From: Gemmataceae bacterium
GTDB lineage: Bacteria > Planctomycetota > Planctomycetia > Gemmatales > Gemmataceae
DNA: 64,000 nt
Direction: 5' to 3'
Assembly: GCA_009697105.1 (NCBI GenBank)
Contig: SIAQ01000001.1
Location: forward strand, 95,659 to 159,658
The position numbers were made by a program, and so were the translations under genes. Numbering within the stretch: the stretch's first letter is position 1; every line of letters begins with the position of its first letter. Below are positions 8,706-17,578 of the stretch, in pieces. The notes beneath the pieces were generated by a model. It saw nothing but the letters and a program-made list of their open reading frames with translations. It did no database searches and was not told where the DNA came from.

Positions 8706-9053
8706 ATGCCGCGATTTGTCATTCTAGAGCACGATCACCCGGTGTTGCACTGGGATTTGATGCTGGAAGCAGGAGGCGTCCTGCGCACCTGGCGATTGGC
8801 GGAAGCGCCGACGGCGGCGGCCTGTGCGATCGTCGCCGAGCCGTTGCCCGATCACCGCTTGGCGTATCTGGATTACGAAGGCTCAGTGAGCGATAATCGC
8901 GGCCGTGTCAAACGCTGGGATAGTGGGACTTTTGACGCCCTCGAATCCAACGCCTGGATGTTTCATGGCCAACGTCTGCACGGCTTCGCGCGGATCGAAT
9001 GCAACGATGGGACGACCTGGCAATTCCGCCGCCAACCACTCGGACCATCGTGA
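8706..9053 (+). CDS. Stand-alone LigD-type 3'-phosphoesterase-like domain protein
   Basis: 115 residues from the ATG at 8706 (in-frame ATGs at 8679 and 8694 are alternatives; 8706 begins the conserved domain at once). The motif FVILEHDHPVLHWDLMLEAG aligns with the N-terminal phosphoesterase domain of bacterial DNA ligase D, where the His and Asp of HxD bind metal and process 3' ends during non-homologous end joining. The Arg that follows the Asp in LigD (DFRLE) is Met here (DLMLE), so activity is uncertain. No ligase or primase domain and no Ku gene is nearby. The C-terminus is Trp/Arg-rich. It may be a repair factor or a diverged binding domain. Confidence 0.7.
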   Translation: MPRFVILEHDHPVLHWDLMLEAGGVLRTWRLAEAPTAAACAIVAEPLPDHRLAYLDYEGSVSDNRGRVKRWDSGTFDALESNAWMFHGQRLHGFARIECNDGTTWQFRRQPLGPS

Positions 9054-9167
9054 ATCACTCCTCATCGCGTCCACAATAATCCATATCCTAATCTCCAAGC
9101 CAGTCGCAGGGACGCCAATGCTGAGGCTTTCCGTCCAATCCGCCTAATCCCTGCGAGTTCATCAAAT

Positions 9168-10142
9168 ATGACGGCACTTCCCCCTGGCAAGTTCTCCCTA
9201 AAACCCGATCCGCTGCTCGCTCCGTTGACGGACAACGCCTGGCTGGTGGACGTTATCACCAGGCTAACCGATCGGCCCGTCGCCGAGGTTTGCGAACGTC
9301 TGTACGCGGAAGAGCATCAGATCGGCACCAACGTCAATGCCGCCATGCTGCGTTCGCGCATCGAGCCGTACCTCTGGACCGACGAACTTGTGCGATTCTA
9401 CGAACAGACCGATGCGTTTCTCTACGAACTGGTCGCCTGGAATCGCAACGCCAACAAAGTCGCGATTCGGCAATGGATGCATGGCGTGCTGGCGCGGATG
9501 CCGGCGGTTTCGCTCGATGTGCTCACTTATGGCGACGGCATCGGCTGCGACAGTTTATTCTTGACGCAAGCCGGGCATCGCGTGACGTACTGCGATCTCG
9601 GCGAGTTGAGCGAGCGATTCGCGCAAGCGTTGTTTGCCACGTCGGGGCTACCCTTTGAATCGCGCCGTGATTTGAATGCATTGCCTGCGGAAGCGTATGA
9701 TGCGATCGTATGCCTTGATGTGCTGGAGCATGTGCCCGATCCGGCGAGCCTGGTCGAAAGGGTCGCGCGATGCTTGAAGCCCGGCGGCATCTTGATCGTC
9801 AGCGCGCCGTTCTTTGCCGTCGATACCGAGTTTCCCACGCACTTGGCGTCGAACGTTCGACACAGCGGCAGCCTGGCGAATCTCTACGGACGCTTCGGGC
9901 TGCAACTCGTCGACGGGCAGCCGTTCCACGATCCCTTGGTGCTGAGCAAATCACCGATCGTCTACAATGCCGGGCCATGGGGTTGGTGCCGGCGTGCGGC
10001 AGTTCACGCGGGCGGACTCATTCTCAAAGGCGCACGCCTCTGGTCCTGGCCGCACCGCAGCATCGGCCGCATGCTGCAACGGCGTGGATATCGCTACTTC
10101 ACCGATGGCTTGCAGCCGACGATCGAGAGCGGCGAGAAGTGA
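9168..10142 (+). CDS. Class I SAM-dependent methyltransferase
   Basis: 324 residues. A helical N-terminal ~110 residues leads to a Rossmann methyltransferase core: motif I VLTYGDGIGCDSL (residues 118-130), the acidic end of strand 2 (YCDLGE, 141-146), motif post-II IVCLDVLEHVPDP and motif LKPGGILIVSAPFF. The FxxYCD-Gly-Glu arrangement and the DVLEHV helix are typical of small-molecule or lipid methyltransferases of the UbiE/Methyltransf_11 type. Substrate unknown. It lies 114 bp after the phosphoesterase-domain gene on the same strand and ends inside a family B hairpin that it shares with the convergent propeller gene. Confidence 0.8.
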   Translation: MTALPPGKFSLKPDPLLAPLTDNAWLVDVITRLTDRPVAEVCERLYAEEHQIGTNVNAAMLRSRIEPYLWTDELVRFYEQTDAFLYELVAWNRNANKVAIRQWMHGVLARMPAVSLDVLTYGDGIGCDSLFLTQAGHRVTYCDLGELSERFAQALFATSGLPFESRRDLNALPAEAYDAIVCLDVLEHVPDPASLVERVARCLKPGGILIVSAPFFAVDTEFPTHLASNVRHSGSLANLYGRFGLQLVDGQPFHDPLVLSKSPIVYNAGPWGWCRRAAVHAGGLILKGARLWSWPHRSIGRMLQRRGYRYFTDGLQPTIESGEK

Positions 10143-10143
10143 G

Positions 10144-10246
10144 GTGAATTGTTTAGCCGCTCGCCTTTGGCGAGCGCGGACCTGCGGATTGCAATTGCAT
10201 GACGCGCAGTCCGCGCTCGCCAAAGGCGAGCGGCTAAACAATTCAC
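10144..10246. repeat. Palindromic intergenic repeat, family B copy 2 (perfect 38-bp arms)
   Basis: Arms 10144-10181 and 10209-10246 are exact complements over 38 bp (GTGAATTGTTTAGCCGCTCG and onward) with a 27-nt loop. The right arm contains the stop codon of the PQQ gene, so the repeat spans the whole convergent junction. Confidence 0.95.
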
Positions 10247-11520
10247 TTCTTCCCGACGCAATACAGGTAGCGCGAACCCTTCAGATAAATCCGCCCGCCA
10301 GCGATAGCGGGGGACGCCCGGCTCGGATCGCCCAATTCGCCGCGGCCTACCACTTCCGCCTTTGCACTAGCTTTTAGGACATAGCTCTTGTTGGCGTTAG
10401 CACAGTAGATCAAGCCATCGGCCGTCACGATCGGGCTGATGGCGGGATCGACGCCTTCGAGCCGTTCCTTGAACAGTTCCTTGCCCGATTGCCAATTCCA
10501 ACAACCGAGCACGCCGGGACTGTTCAGGCGATACATCCGCCCGCCAACGACGAGCGGTGAGGAGAAGCCCTCAGCCAAGGCGGGAATCTTCCAGCCCAAC
10601 CCGGTCTTGGACAGATCGCCCGTGCCCTTCGCCTTCACTGTCACGCCGATGCCGCCGCGGCCCGAATCGACGTACACGACGTCGCCCGACACAACCGGCG
10701 ACACGGTATCGCCCACACGCTGGCCCACCTGCGCGGACCAGATCACCTCGCCCGACGCAAGATTGATGCCCTGCGGCCCGTTGGATGTAGCCACGACGAG
10801 TTGAAGTTTTTCCGCGATCTTGGCGATGATCGGCGTGCTATGTGCCCAGTCGATATCGGGGCGCTTCTTCTCCCAGTGCGAGGCGCCGGTGGCTCCCTCG
10901 AACGCATGGATCACTGATGATTTCTTTCCCCGCATCTGATCGCAAACGACGATGACCGCGCCTTCGTTTATGATCGGGCTGGAAGCCCAGGCGACATCGA
11001 AATCGTAAGGCTTGATTTCCTTGCGCCAGGCGAGCTTGCCCTGGAAATCGACCGCCGCCAATACCGCGGAGCCGAACGCGACGTAGACGCGCTTGCCATC
11101 GGTCGCGGGTGTCGGTGCTGTGTAGCCGCCGCGAAGATCGGTCAATTTCCACGGGCCGGGTTCGATCGGCGTGTCCCAGAGTTTCGCGCCGTCCTTGGTT
11201 GCAAAGCAGAGCAGATGATGTTCGGGAAAGTTCTTCTCGCTTACGTCTTCGGGCCAATAGGAGACGGTGACGAAGACGCGTTCGCCCCAAACGATCGGGC
11301 TGGATTGATTCTGATCGCGACGACCTTTTTCAGACGGGAAGAGGGCGGCCTTCCAAAGGACATTCTCCTGCGTCTTCCCGCCCCAGGTCGTGGGCAGACC
11401 CTTTTCATCGGAAACGCCTATGCCGGTGGGGCCACGCCACATCGGCCAATATTCACCGGCGTCGAGGGATGAGAATGCGAGTAACAGAACGGCTATTGAA
11501 ATAGAGATGCATCGAGTCAT
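10243..11520 (-). CDS. Secreted PQQ-type beta-propeller repeat protein
   Basis: 425 residues from the ATG at 11520, chosen because AAGGGG precedes it and it starts a signal peptide (MTRCISISIAVLLLAFSS). The mature start WPMWRGPTGIGVSDEKGLP is the usual opening of planctomycete exported propellers. Repeats of the type VYVAFGSAVLAAVDFQGKLAW and YCANANKSYVLKA indicate a seven- or eight-bladed quinoprotein-like fold. It lacks obvious PQQ-dehydrogenase catalytic residues and may be a scaffold rather than an enzyme. A paralogue is at 41889-43172. It lies downstream of nuoN on the same strand, but a 173-bp gap with an inverted repeat separates them. Confidence 0.85.
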   Translation of the reverse strand: MTRCISISIAVLLLAFSSLDAGEYWPMWRGPTGIGVSDEKGLPTTWGGKTQENVLWKAALFPSEKGRRDQNQSSPIVWGERVFVTVSYWPEDVSEKNFPEHHLLCFATKDGAKLWDTPIEPGPWKLTDLRGGYTAPTPATDGKRVYVAFGSAVLAAVDFQGKLAWRKEIKPYDFDVAWASSPIINEGAVIVVCDQMRGKKSSVIHAFEGATGASHWEKKRPDIDWAHSTPIIAKIAEKLQLVVATSNGPQGINLASGEVIWSAQVGQRVGDTVSPVVSGDVVYVDSGRGGIGVTVKAKGTGDLSKTGLGWKIPALAEGFSSPLVVGGRMYRLNSPGVLGCWNWQSGKELFKERLEGVDPAISPIVTADGLIYCANANKSYVLKASAKAEVVGRGELGDPSRASPAIAGGRIYLKGSRYLYCVGKK

Positions 11521-11543
11521 TGCGTGCCCCTTATCGAAATAAT

Positions 11544-11684
11544 TAACCACAGAGGCACCGAGAACACAAAGAAATTCAATACAAATCAAGAACTCCGGCT
11601 CGATAGGCTCCCGCATCAATAGATGAAGCCTAATGCAATTTACCTATTTTGATTTTCTCGGTGTTCTTTGTGCCTCTGTGGTTA
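11544..11684. repeat. Long inverted repeat between nuoN and the propeller gene
   Basis: Imperfect arms at about 11544-11573 and 11656-11684 sharing the core AACCACAGAGGCACCGAGAA, with an ~80-nt spacer. It occupies most of the gap after nuoN and is a candidate 3' boundary of the nuo transcript. Confidence 0.8.
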
Positions 11685-11693
11685 GGTGTCTTT

Positions 11694-13304
11694 TCACGGT
11701 CCTGGCACCATATTGAGCGCTTGCGGCTGAGCGACAATCGCTGTTCGATCCGTCGTTTGCCGAACCGAGCGCAGAAGCCAATTCGCACCAGGCGGGACGC
11801 TCAAGCCGAGTGTCAGCGCGACGCAGATCGCCAGCGTCGCCAGGCCGGGGATCGAACCGCATGTTTCAATCGGTTTCACGGAAGTACGAAGATACATTAC
11901 CGAAATCAACCGCAGGTAGTACCACCCGCCGATCGCGGCATTGACCATACCAACCACGGCTAGCGTCGGGTAGAGCCAATGTGGCAACGTACTCCCTGGC
12001 GCATGCGTGGCAAGCGCGCCGAAGAAAACGAAGAACTTACCAGTAAAGCCCGCCGTAAACGGGAAGCCGAGCAAGCTGAGACACAGTACCGTCAACAGAA
12101 GGGCGACGCGCGGATGCGATTTCGCCAGGCCCGCGAGATCGTCGACGCTTTCGACCGGGCGGTCAGTGCGGTGCAGCATCAGGATAGTCGCGAAGACACC
12201 GAACGTCATCGCGCCGTAGGCGACAAGGTAGAAGAGCAGCGCCGCCACGCCGTTGGTAGCCGCGTCAGGGCCGGAGAGATATGGCGCACTCGCCAGGGCG
12301 ACGAGCATGTAGCCGGTGTGCGAGATGCTGGAATAGGCGAACAGGCGTTTGAGATTGTCTTGCAGGATCGCGAGGATGTTGCCGATCGTCATCGTCAACG
12401 CCGCCAGGAACCAGAACAACGTCGGGGTTTGGTCGCTCAGCGCCATGCCGATCGCCCGATGCCCAGCCGAGTCAACGCCTGGTGGGAGCACGAAGCCGAA
12501 TATCCGCAGCATCGCCACGAAGCCGGCGATCTTTGGAATGTACGAGAGCAACGCCGCCCCGCTCGTCGATGTGCCCTGATAGACATCCGGTGCGTAGAAG
12601 TGGAATGGCACCGCCGCCACGCGGAAGCATAGGCCCGCGGCAATCATCAACATGCTGATCTGTGCCATGCCCGCGACGGCTTTGCGTTCCTCGTCGTTCG
12701 CGCCGAGCATTACCTGCATGATGCCTGCGATATTCGTCGTCCCCGTGATGCCGAAGAGGTAACTGAAACCGAACAGCAAGAATGCGGACGCGAGAACACT
12801 CAGCAGGAAATACTTCATCGACGCTTCTTGCGATGCATCGTCGTGTTTCGGCAAGTAGAGCAGGATGTAGGTCGGAATACTGATAAGCTCAAGCGCCAGG
12901 AATAACACACACAGGTCGTTCGCAGACCCAACCATGCTGACACCGGCGATGATGAGCAGGAAGCAGGCATGATGGTCGGCGACAAATCTCTCGGGCGACT
13001 CGTCCCAGCAAAGCAGGATGAACATCGCACCGCTGGCGAGAGCGAGTAGCCGAGTGAGATGGGCGAGCGAATCGAAGACGACAGGCACGCCGAACACTGC
13101 CGTGCCCGGTAGGCTTTGCGCTTCCGGAGAAATCAACGTCAGCGCGAACGCCGTCGCCAGGCCCGCCAGTGCGACGATTCCCCACAGCCGTCGGTCAGCC
13201 TTGAACAGGCCGCCGATGAAGAGCACGCAGGCGCACAAAACCAGCGCCATCTCCGGATAGAGATGATGAAAAAGTTCGGCCAATTGCGAGGCATACGGAT
13301 GCAT
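11694..13304 (-). CDS. nuoN: NADH-quinone oxidoreductase subunit N
   Basis: 536 residues, the usual size. An antiporter-like membrane subunit of complex I: about 14 hydrophobic segments, with the conserved Mrp-antiporter core (LFLALELISIPTYILL holding the Glu of helix 5, and KRLFAYSSISHTGYML). It forms part of the proton-pumping membrane arm. It is last in the nuoA-N series; upstream nuoM is 75 bp away across a family C hairpin. Confidence 0.97.
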   Translation of the reverse strand: MHPYASQLAELFHHLYPEMALVLCACVLFIGGLFKADRRLWGIVALAGLATAFALTLISPEAQSLPGTAVFGVPVVFDSLAHLTRLLALASGAMFILLCWDESPERFVADHHACFLLIIAGVSMVGSANDLCVLFLALELISIPTYILLYLPKHDDASQEASMKYFLLSVLASAFLLFGFSYLFGITGTTNIAGIMQVMLGANDEERKAVAGMAQISMLMIAAGLCFRVAAVPFHFYAPDVYQGTSTSGAALLSYIPKIAGFVAMLRIFGFVLPPGVDSAGHRAIGMALSDQTPTLFWFLAALTMTIGNILAILQDNLKRLFAYSSISHTGYMLVALASAPYLSGPDAATNGVAALLFYLVAYGAMTFGVFATILMLHRTDRPVESVDDLAGLAKSHPRVALLLTVLCLSLLGFPFTAGFTGKFFVFFGALATHAPGSTLPHWLYPTLAVVGMVNAAIGGWYYLRLISVMYLRTSVKPIETCGSIPGLATLAICVALTLGLSVPPGANWLLRSVRQTTDRTAIVAQPQALNMVPGP

Positions 13305-13329
13305 GATGGAAAACTCTAGTATTTGCCGT

Positions 13330-13369
13330 TCGTTTAGCGTCCGCCCGGCACAATGCGAGCGCTAAACGA
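13330..13369. repeat. Palindromic repeat between nuoM and nuoN, family C
   Basis: Short inverted repeat with arms TCGTTTAGCG and CGCTAAACGA, filling much of the 75-bp nuoM-nuoN gap. Confidence 0.8.
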
Positions 13370-13379
13370 CAAGCAGCTA

Positions 13380-15059
13380 TTATCGCCCGTCTGCGACTTT
13401 CGTGTTCATGTTGTCGATTCGCTTCTGCACTATCCGCTCGACCACTTCAATATCCGGCTTCACCGAATTGAGCACCGGTTGCGGATAAACGCCCAGCAAC
13501 AGGCACAGCACGAGAAGCGGCGCCAGCGCAGCCACTTCACGCGCGTTGATGTCGTGAACCTCATGGCCGTGCGTGTCGGGTTCTTTCAACTCGCCGAAGA
13601 AGACCTGGCGGAGCATCGACATCAGGTACCACGCACCGAGGATGATCCCGCCAGTGCCGAGAATCGCGAGCACCGGGCGCAGGTCGTACATGCCGAAGAA
13701 GATCAGCGCTTCGCCGACGAACCCGTTCAGCCCCGGCAAGCCGACGCTGGACAGGCTGACGAAGACCATGCAAAACGAAATGACCTTGAGCTTCGATCCC
13801 AGGCCGCCGTAATCGCCGATCATGCGTGTGTGATAGCGTTCGTAGATCATGCCGACGATAAGGAAGAGCGCCCCGGTCGAGAGGCCGTGGTTAATCATCT
13901 GCATGAGGCTGCCGGTCAACCCCGCGCTGTTGAGCGCGAACATTCCGAGCGTGCAGAAACCGAGATGGCTGACCGACGAGTAGGCGACAAGTTTCTTGAT
14001 GTCGTCCTGCGCTCTCGCACAGAACGCGCCGTAGAGGATGCCGATGACCGAGAGTGTGCCGATGACCGGAACGCCAACGGTGATCGACGCATCCGGAGCA
14101 AGCGGCAAACACAGCCGCATGAAGCCGTATGTGCCCATTTTCAGCAGCACGCCCGCCAGCAGTACGCTGCCCGCCGTCGGTGCTTCAACATGCGCGAGCG
14201 GCAACCAGGTATGCACGGGGAACAACGGCACCTTGATCGCAAAACCCGCCATCATCGCCAGGAACACCCAGAACTGAAAGCTTGCATAAAACGCTCGTTC
14301 CGACGCCGGCGCCGATTCGAGCAGATGATTGAATCGTGTCACCAATTCCGGGATCGAGAACGTCAGCTCGTGCGGCACGGCTTGCTGGTAACATACGACG
14401 ACCACGGCGAGTAAACCCAAGAACGTTAGCACGCTGCCGGCCAGGGTGTAGATGAAAAACTTGCGTGCGGCATAGCGACGTTCCGGCCCGCCCCAGATGC
14501 CGATGAGGAAAAAGAGCGGCACAAGCGTGAGTTCAAAGAACACGTAGAAGAGGATGATGTCGAACGCCAAAAACACGCCGACCATGCCGAAATTGAGCAC
14601 GAACAGCCAGGCGTGGAATTCATGCACGCGTTCGTCGATGGCGTTCCACGAGATCAAGATCGACGAAACCATCAGGATTGCCGTCAGCACGACGAGCCAA
14701 ATGTTGAGGCCATCCACGCCGACGAAGAACTGGATAGCGCCGAGCTTCGGGGCGTTTTTGTCCTTGGACGCCTCACTGCCCATATTGAGATCAATCAGGT
14801 TCCAGGTCGTCGCATGAGGAGCGTCGGTGGTGTTGCCAGGTACGAACATCGGCTCGAAGCGGTGGATTTGCTTGGCATGGTCACGGTTGGAGATAAAGCC
14901 GATAGCGATGACAAGAGCGATAACGGCGCCGGCGACCGAGGCCAGGAGGCTAATTTGACGAACGAGTTGTGCTCGCGCCGGACCGAGGCAAGCGACCAGC
15001 ACCGCTGCCGCCACGGGGAGGAAGATCAGAATCAACAGGAGCGTTTGATACAAGTTCAT
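13380..15059 (-). CDS. nuoM: NADH-quinone oxidoreductase subunit M
   Basis: 559 residues from the ATG at 15059, preceded by GGAA; an in-frame ATG at 15077 would add six residues (MSWKFS) and cannot be excluded. Antiporter-like subunit with ~14 membrane helices. The conserved helix-5 Glu lies in the FYVFFELTLVPLFFLIG segment, and the lysine-bearing motif is DIKKLVAYSSVSHLGF. A loop of ~45 residues between the first helices (around NTTDAPHATTWN to DKNAPKLG) is longer than in E. coli. It belongs to the distal proton-pumping module of complex I. Confidence 0.96.
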   Translation of the reverse strand: MNLYQTLLLILIFLPVAAAVLVACLGPARAQLVRQISLLASVAGAVIALVIAIGFISNRDHAKQIHRFEPMFVPGNTTDAPHATTWNLIDLNMGSEASKDKNAPKLGAIQFFVGVDGLNIWLVVLTAILMVSSILISWNAIDERVHEFHAWLFVLNFGMVGVFLAFDIILFYVFFELTLVPLFFLIGIWGGPERRYAARKFFIYTLAGSVLTFLGLLAVVVVCYQQAVPHELTFSIPELVTRFNHLLESAPASERAFYASFQFWVFLAMMAGFAIKVPLFPVHTWLPLAHVEAPTAGSVLLAGVLLKMGTYGFMRLCLPLAPDASITVGVPVIGTLSVIGILYGAFCARAQDDIKKLVAYSSVSHLGFCTLGMFALNSAGLTGSLMQMINHGLSTGALFLIVGMIYERYHTRMIGDYGGLGSKLKVISFCMVFVSLSSVGLPGLNGFVGEALIFFGMYDLRPVLAILGTGGIILGAWYLMSMLRQVFFGELKEPDTHGHEVHDINAREVAALAPLLVLCLLLGVYPQPVLNSVKPDIEVVERIVQKRIDNMNTKVADGR

Positions 15060-15081
15060 CGAGAATTTCCATGACACTTTC

Positions 15082-15160
15082 GGCGAGCCTAGCCGCGTAA
15101 GCGGCAGGTTGAAATCGGCAATCGCGTGTTCAACCTGCCTCTTACGCGGCTAGGCTCGCC
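15082..15160. repeat. Palindromic repeat between nuoL and nuoM
   Basis: Arms about 32 bp with one or two mismatches (GGCGAGCCTAGCCGCGTAAG and onward; right arm ends at 15160). It fills the 136-bp gap between nuoL and nuoM. No U-tract. Confidence 0.9.
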
Positions 15161-15195
15161 AATTTCTCGTTTCGATCCATGTCCAGTTCATAGGC

Positions 15196-17151
15196 CTACC
15201 GCATCAAGACCGACAGCGCGAAGCCAGCCATGCCCAGGGCCATCAACAGCGCGTAAAACTGCACGAGGCCGTTCTGCACGGGCCGAACCAGAAAGCCCAG
15301 AAACGCCGGGATTTGGCCAAGCAGATCCACAACGCCATCGAGCAGATAGGCATCGACGATTCGGCACACGTGGGCGAAGATCGTCATTGGTTTAACGATC
15401 GTCAGTTCATAGAGTTCGTCAAAATAGAACTTGGCTTGCGACAAATCGTACAAGGAGGGCAGCGTAATCGCAGGGTCGGCCAAGCTCGGTTGCTTCACGT
15501 AGAAGAGATAAGCAAGGCCGATACCCGCCAGCGCAATGACGCTACTGCCGGCCATCAGGGCCCAGTTGGGGTGATGCGCACCTTGCAAATGCGGAAACGC
15601 CTGGATAACCCATGTTTCATCAATTACCTTTTGAAACAAATGCGTCGGTCCGAGGACTACGCCGACCAGCAAAGCCCCAACCGCGAGGATCCGCAACGGC
15701 CAAGCCATGATCGCTGGAGATTCATGCGGATGCTCGACGCCATGCGGTAATTTTTCGTCGCCCCAGAACGTCATGAAATAGGCGCGAAACGTGTAGAACG
15801 CCGTCAGCCCAGCCGTGAAGAGCGCGGAGAAAAACAGCACGCCATAAACGATCGGCTGGGCCCCGTGGCCATGCTGCCAAGCGCCGTAGGTCGTCGCCAG
15901 CACTTCGTCCTTGCTCCAAAAGCCCGATAGCAACGGGAACCCGGCCAGCGCGGCGGCACCACACAGAAACGTCCAATGGGTGATCGGCAACGATTTTCGC
16001 AAGCCGCCGAATTCGCGCATGTCGATGACATTGTGCATCGCATGCATGACGCTGCCGGCGCCGAGGAACAGAAGCGCCTTGAAGAAGGCATGCGTGAACA
16101 GGTGAAAGATCGCCGCCATGACGGCCAACGACGCGAGCTTTTGTTCGCCGAGCCCGCTGCCGAGCGCAAGGAACATGTAGCCGAGTTGACTCAATGTCGA
16201 GTAGGCGAGGACTCGCTTGAGATCGGTCTGCGTGACAGCGATCACCGCGGCCAAAAGTGCCGTGAAACCGCCAATGATCGCGACGAGCATCTGCGCGTTT
16301 GGCGACAGTCCGAAGAGCGGCGTGCACCGCGCGACGAGGTAGACGCCGGCGGTGACCATCGTGGCGGCGTGGATCAGCGCGCTGACGGGCGACGGGCCTT
16401 CCATCGCGTCGGGGAGCCAAACGTGGAGCGGGAACTGGGCCGACTTGCCCGCGGCACCGACGAAGAGACAGAAGCAGGCCCAGAACAGGAGATTGGGGTC
16501 GAGCGTGTGGGCGTCATACTGCTCTTTGACATTGATGAACACGACATCGTATTCGAGCGAATGACCGAAGTTCTGCCAAAGAATGAGGATACCGATGAAC
16601 AGGCCGATGTCGCCGAGCCGAGTGACGAGAAATGCCTTGCGCGCCGCCGCTGCCGCGCTGGGCTTGGCGAACCAGAAGCCGATGAGCAGATAGCTGCATA
16701 GGCCGACGCCTTCCCAGCAGGCGTAGAGCAAGATAAAGTTGTTGACGAGCACCAAGCCGAGCATGAAGAACAGGAACCCGCTGACGGCTGCGAAGAATCG
16801 CGGATATCCGGGGTCGCCGTGCATGTAGCCGGCGGCATAGATCGCGATCAAGGAGCCGATGAAGGTGACCATGACAAGCATGATCGCCGTCAGCCCATCG
16901 GCGCGGAGCGAGATGTTAGCGGTCATTTTGCCCGCGTTGATCCAGACAACATCGCGCCCGGTTTCGACTGCCCCTGTGTCGCTTTGCAGCACGGCGATCA
17001 GCGTCAACACCGCGAAGACGCATGCGCCGACCGCGCCGGCGACGCACGGCAGATGGCATTTGCTCGGAAAGAGCTTGCGGCCCACCGTCGCGATTATCAC
17101 CGTCGCCAGGAGAGGCAGCGCCAGAATCATCCATAAATACGTGCTAGGCAT
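15196..17151 (-). CDS. nuoL: NADH-quinone oxidoreductase subunit L
   Basis: 651 residues, the expected length for the largest antiporter-like subunit, including the C-terminal lateral helix region (KFYFDELYELTIVKPMTIF) and the final anchoring helix. Signatures include FFAYWEGVGLCSYLLIGFW-like sequence (here LLYACWEGVGLCSYLLIGF), HVWLPDAMEGPSPVSALIHAATMV and the DLKRVLAYSTLSQLGYM lysine motif. Its start overlaps the end of nuoK by 8 bp, indicating translational coupling. Confidence 0.97.
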   Translation of the reverse strand: MPSTYLWMILALPLLATVIIATVGRKLFPSKCHLPCVAGAVGACVFAVLTLIAVLQSDTGAVETGRDVVWINAGKMTANISLRADGLTAIMLVMVTFIGSLIAIYAAGYMHGDPGYPRFFAAVSGFLFFMLGLVLVNNFILLYACWEGVGLCSYLLIGFWFAKPSAAAAARKAFLVTRLGDIGLFIGILILWQNFGHSLEYDVVFINVKEQYDAHTLDPNLLFWACFCLFVGAAGKSAQFPLHVWLPDAMEGPSPVSALIHAATMVTAGVYLVARCTPLFGLSPNAQMLVAIIGGFTALLAAVIAVTQTDLKRVLAYSTLSQLGYMFLALGSGLGEQKLASLAVMAAIFHLFTHAFFKALLFLGAGSVMHAMHNVIDMREFGGLRKSLPITHWTFLCGAAALAGFPLLSGFWSKDEVLATTYGAWQHGHGAQPIVYGVLFFSALFTAGLTAFYTFRAYFMTFWGDEKLPHGVEHPHESPAIMAWPLRILAVGALLVGVVLGPTHLFQKVIDETWVIQAFPHLQGAHHPNWALMAGSSVIALAGIGLAYLFYVKQPSLADPAITLPSLYDLSQAKFYFDELYELTIVKPMTIFAHVCRIVDAYLLDGVVDLLGQIPAFLGFLVRPVQNGLVQFYALLMALGMAGFALSVLMR

Positions 17152-17578
17152 GGCTGACTTTTTCCGCCTCCTTCTTGGCAGGTTCCGCGCCGGCAGGGGT
17201 CAGATGCTGAAACTCGGCCGGTTTCGGAGGTTCCGGCGGCGTACCTTCGTCCTCAATCGGATCCTGGTCGGCCTCGCGCAAGTCCTGCCACAGGCTGACA
17301 TCGAGCGACTTGCCGCGTTTGAACAGTAACAATATCAGCGCCAGCGCGATCGCCGCCTCGCATGCCGCCACGGTGTGGATAAACATCACCAGCACCTGTC
17401 CGCCGAGATCGCCGCGAAATTTGGCGAAGGCGACAAGATTGATGGCGACGCCCTGGAGCATCATCTCGGCCGAGAGGAACATGATGATCATGTTTCGCCG
17501 GGTGAGGAAGCCAACCAGTCCGAGCACGAATAGCGCGGCACCGACGAGCAGATAGCTTTCGAGTGTTCCGGGAGTCAT
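17144..17578 (-). CDS. nuoK: NADH-quinone oxidoreductase subunit K with acidic/Pro-rich tail
   Basis: 144 residues. Residues 1-101 are a normal NuoK: three membrane helices with the conserved Glu residues in FLSAEMMLQGVAINLVAF and TVAACEAAIALALI. A hydrophilic extension of about 43 residues follows (DLREADQDPIEDEGTPPEPPKP and beyond), absent from typical ~100-residue NuoK. It overlaps nuoL by 8 bp and nuoJ by 4 bp (ATGA). Confidence 0.95.
   Translation of the reverse strand: MTPGTLESYLLVGAALFVLGLVGFLTRRNMIIMFLSAEMMLQGVAINLVAFAKFRGDLGGQVLVMFIHTVAACEAAIALALILLLFKRGKSLDVSLWQDLREADQDPIEDEGTPPEPPKPAEFQHLTPAGAEPAKKEAEKVSHA

Noticed and set aside
10144..10246. Intrinsic terminator
   Set aside because: The hairpin is strong but no U-tract follows on either strand, unlike the tRNA-Pro terminator; kept as a repeat.
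10243..11520. Propeller gene as a member of the nuo operon
   Set aside because: Same strand, but a 173-bp gap with a large inverted repeat and no functional link to complex I.
13353..14414. 353-residue plus-strand frame opposite nuoM
   Set aside because: Antisense to a highly conserved subunit; His/Arg/Glu-rich artefact composition.
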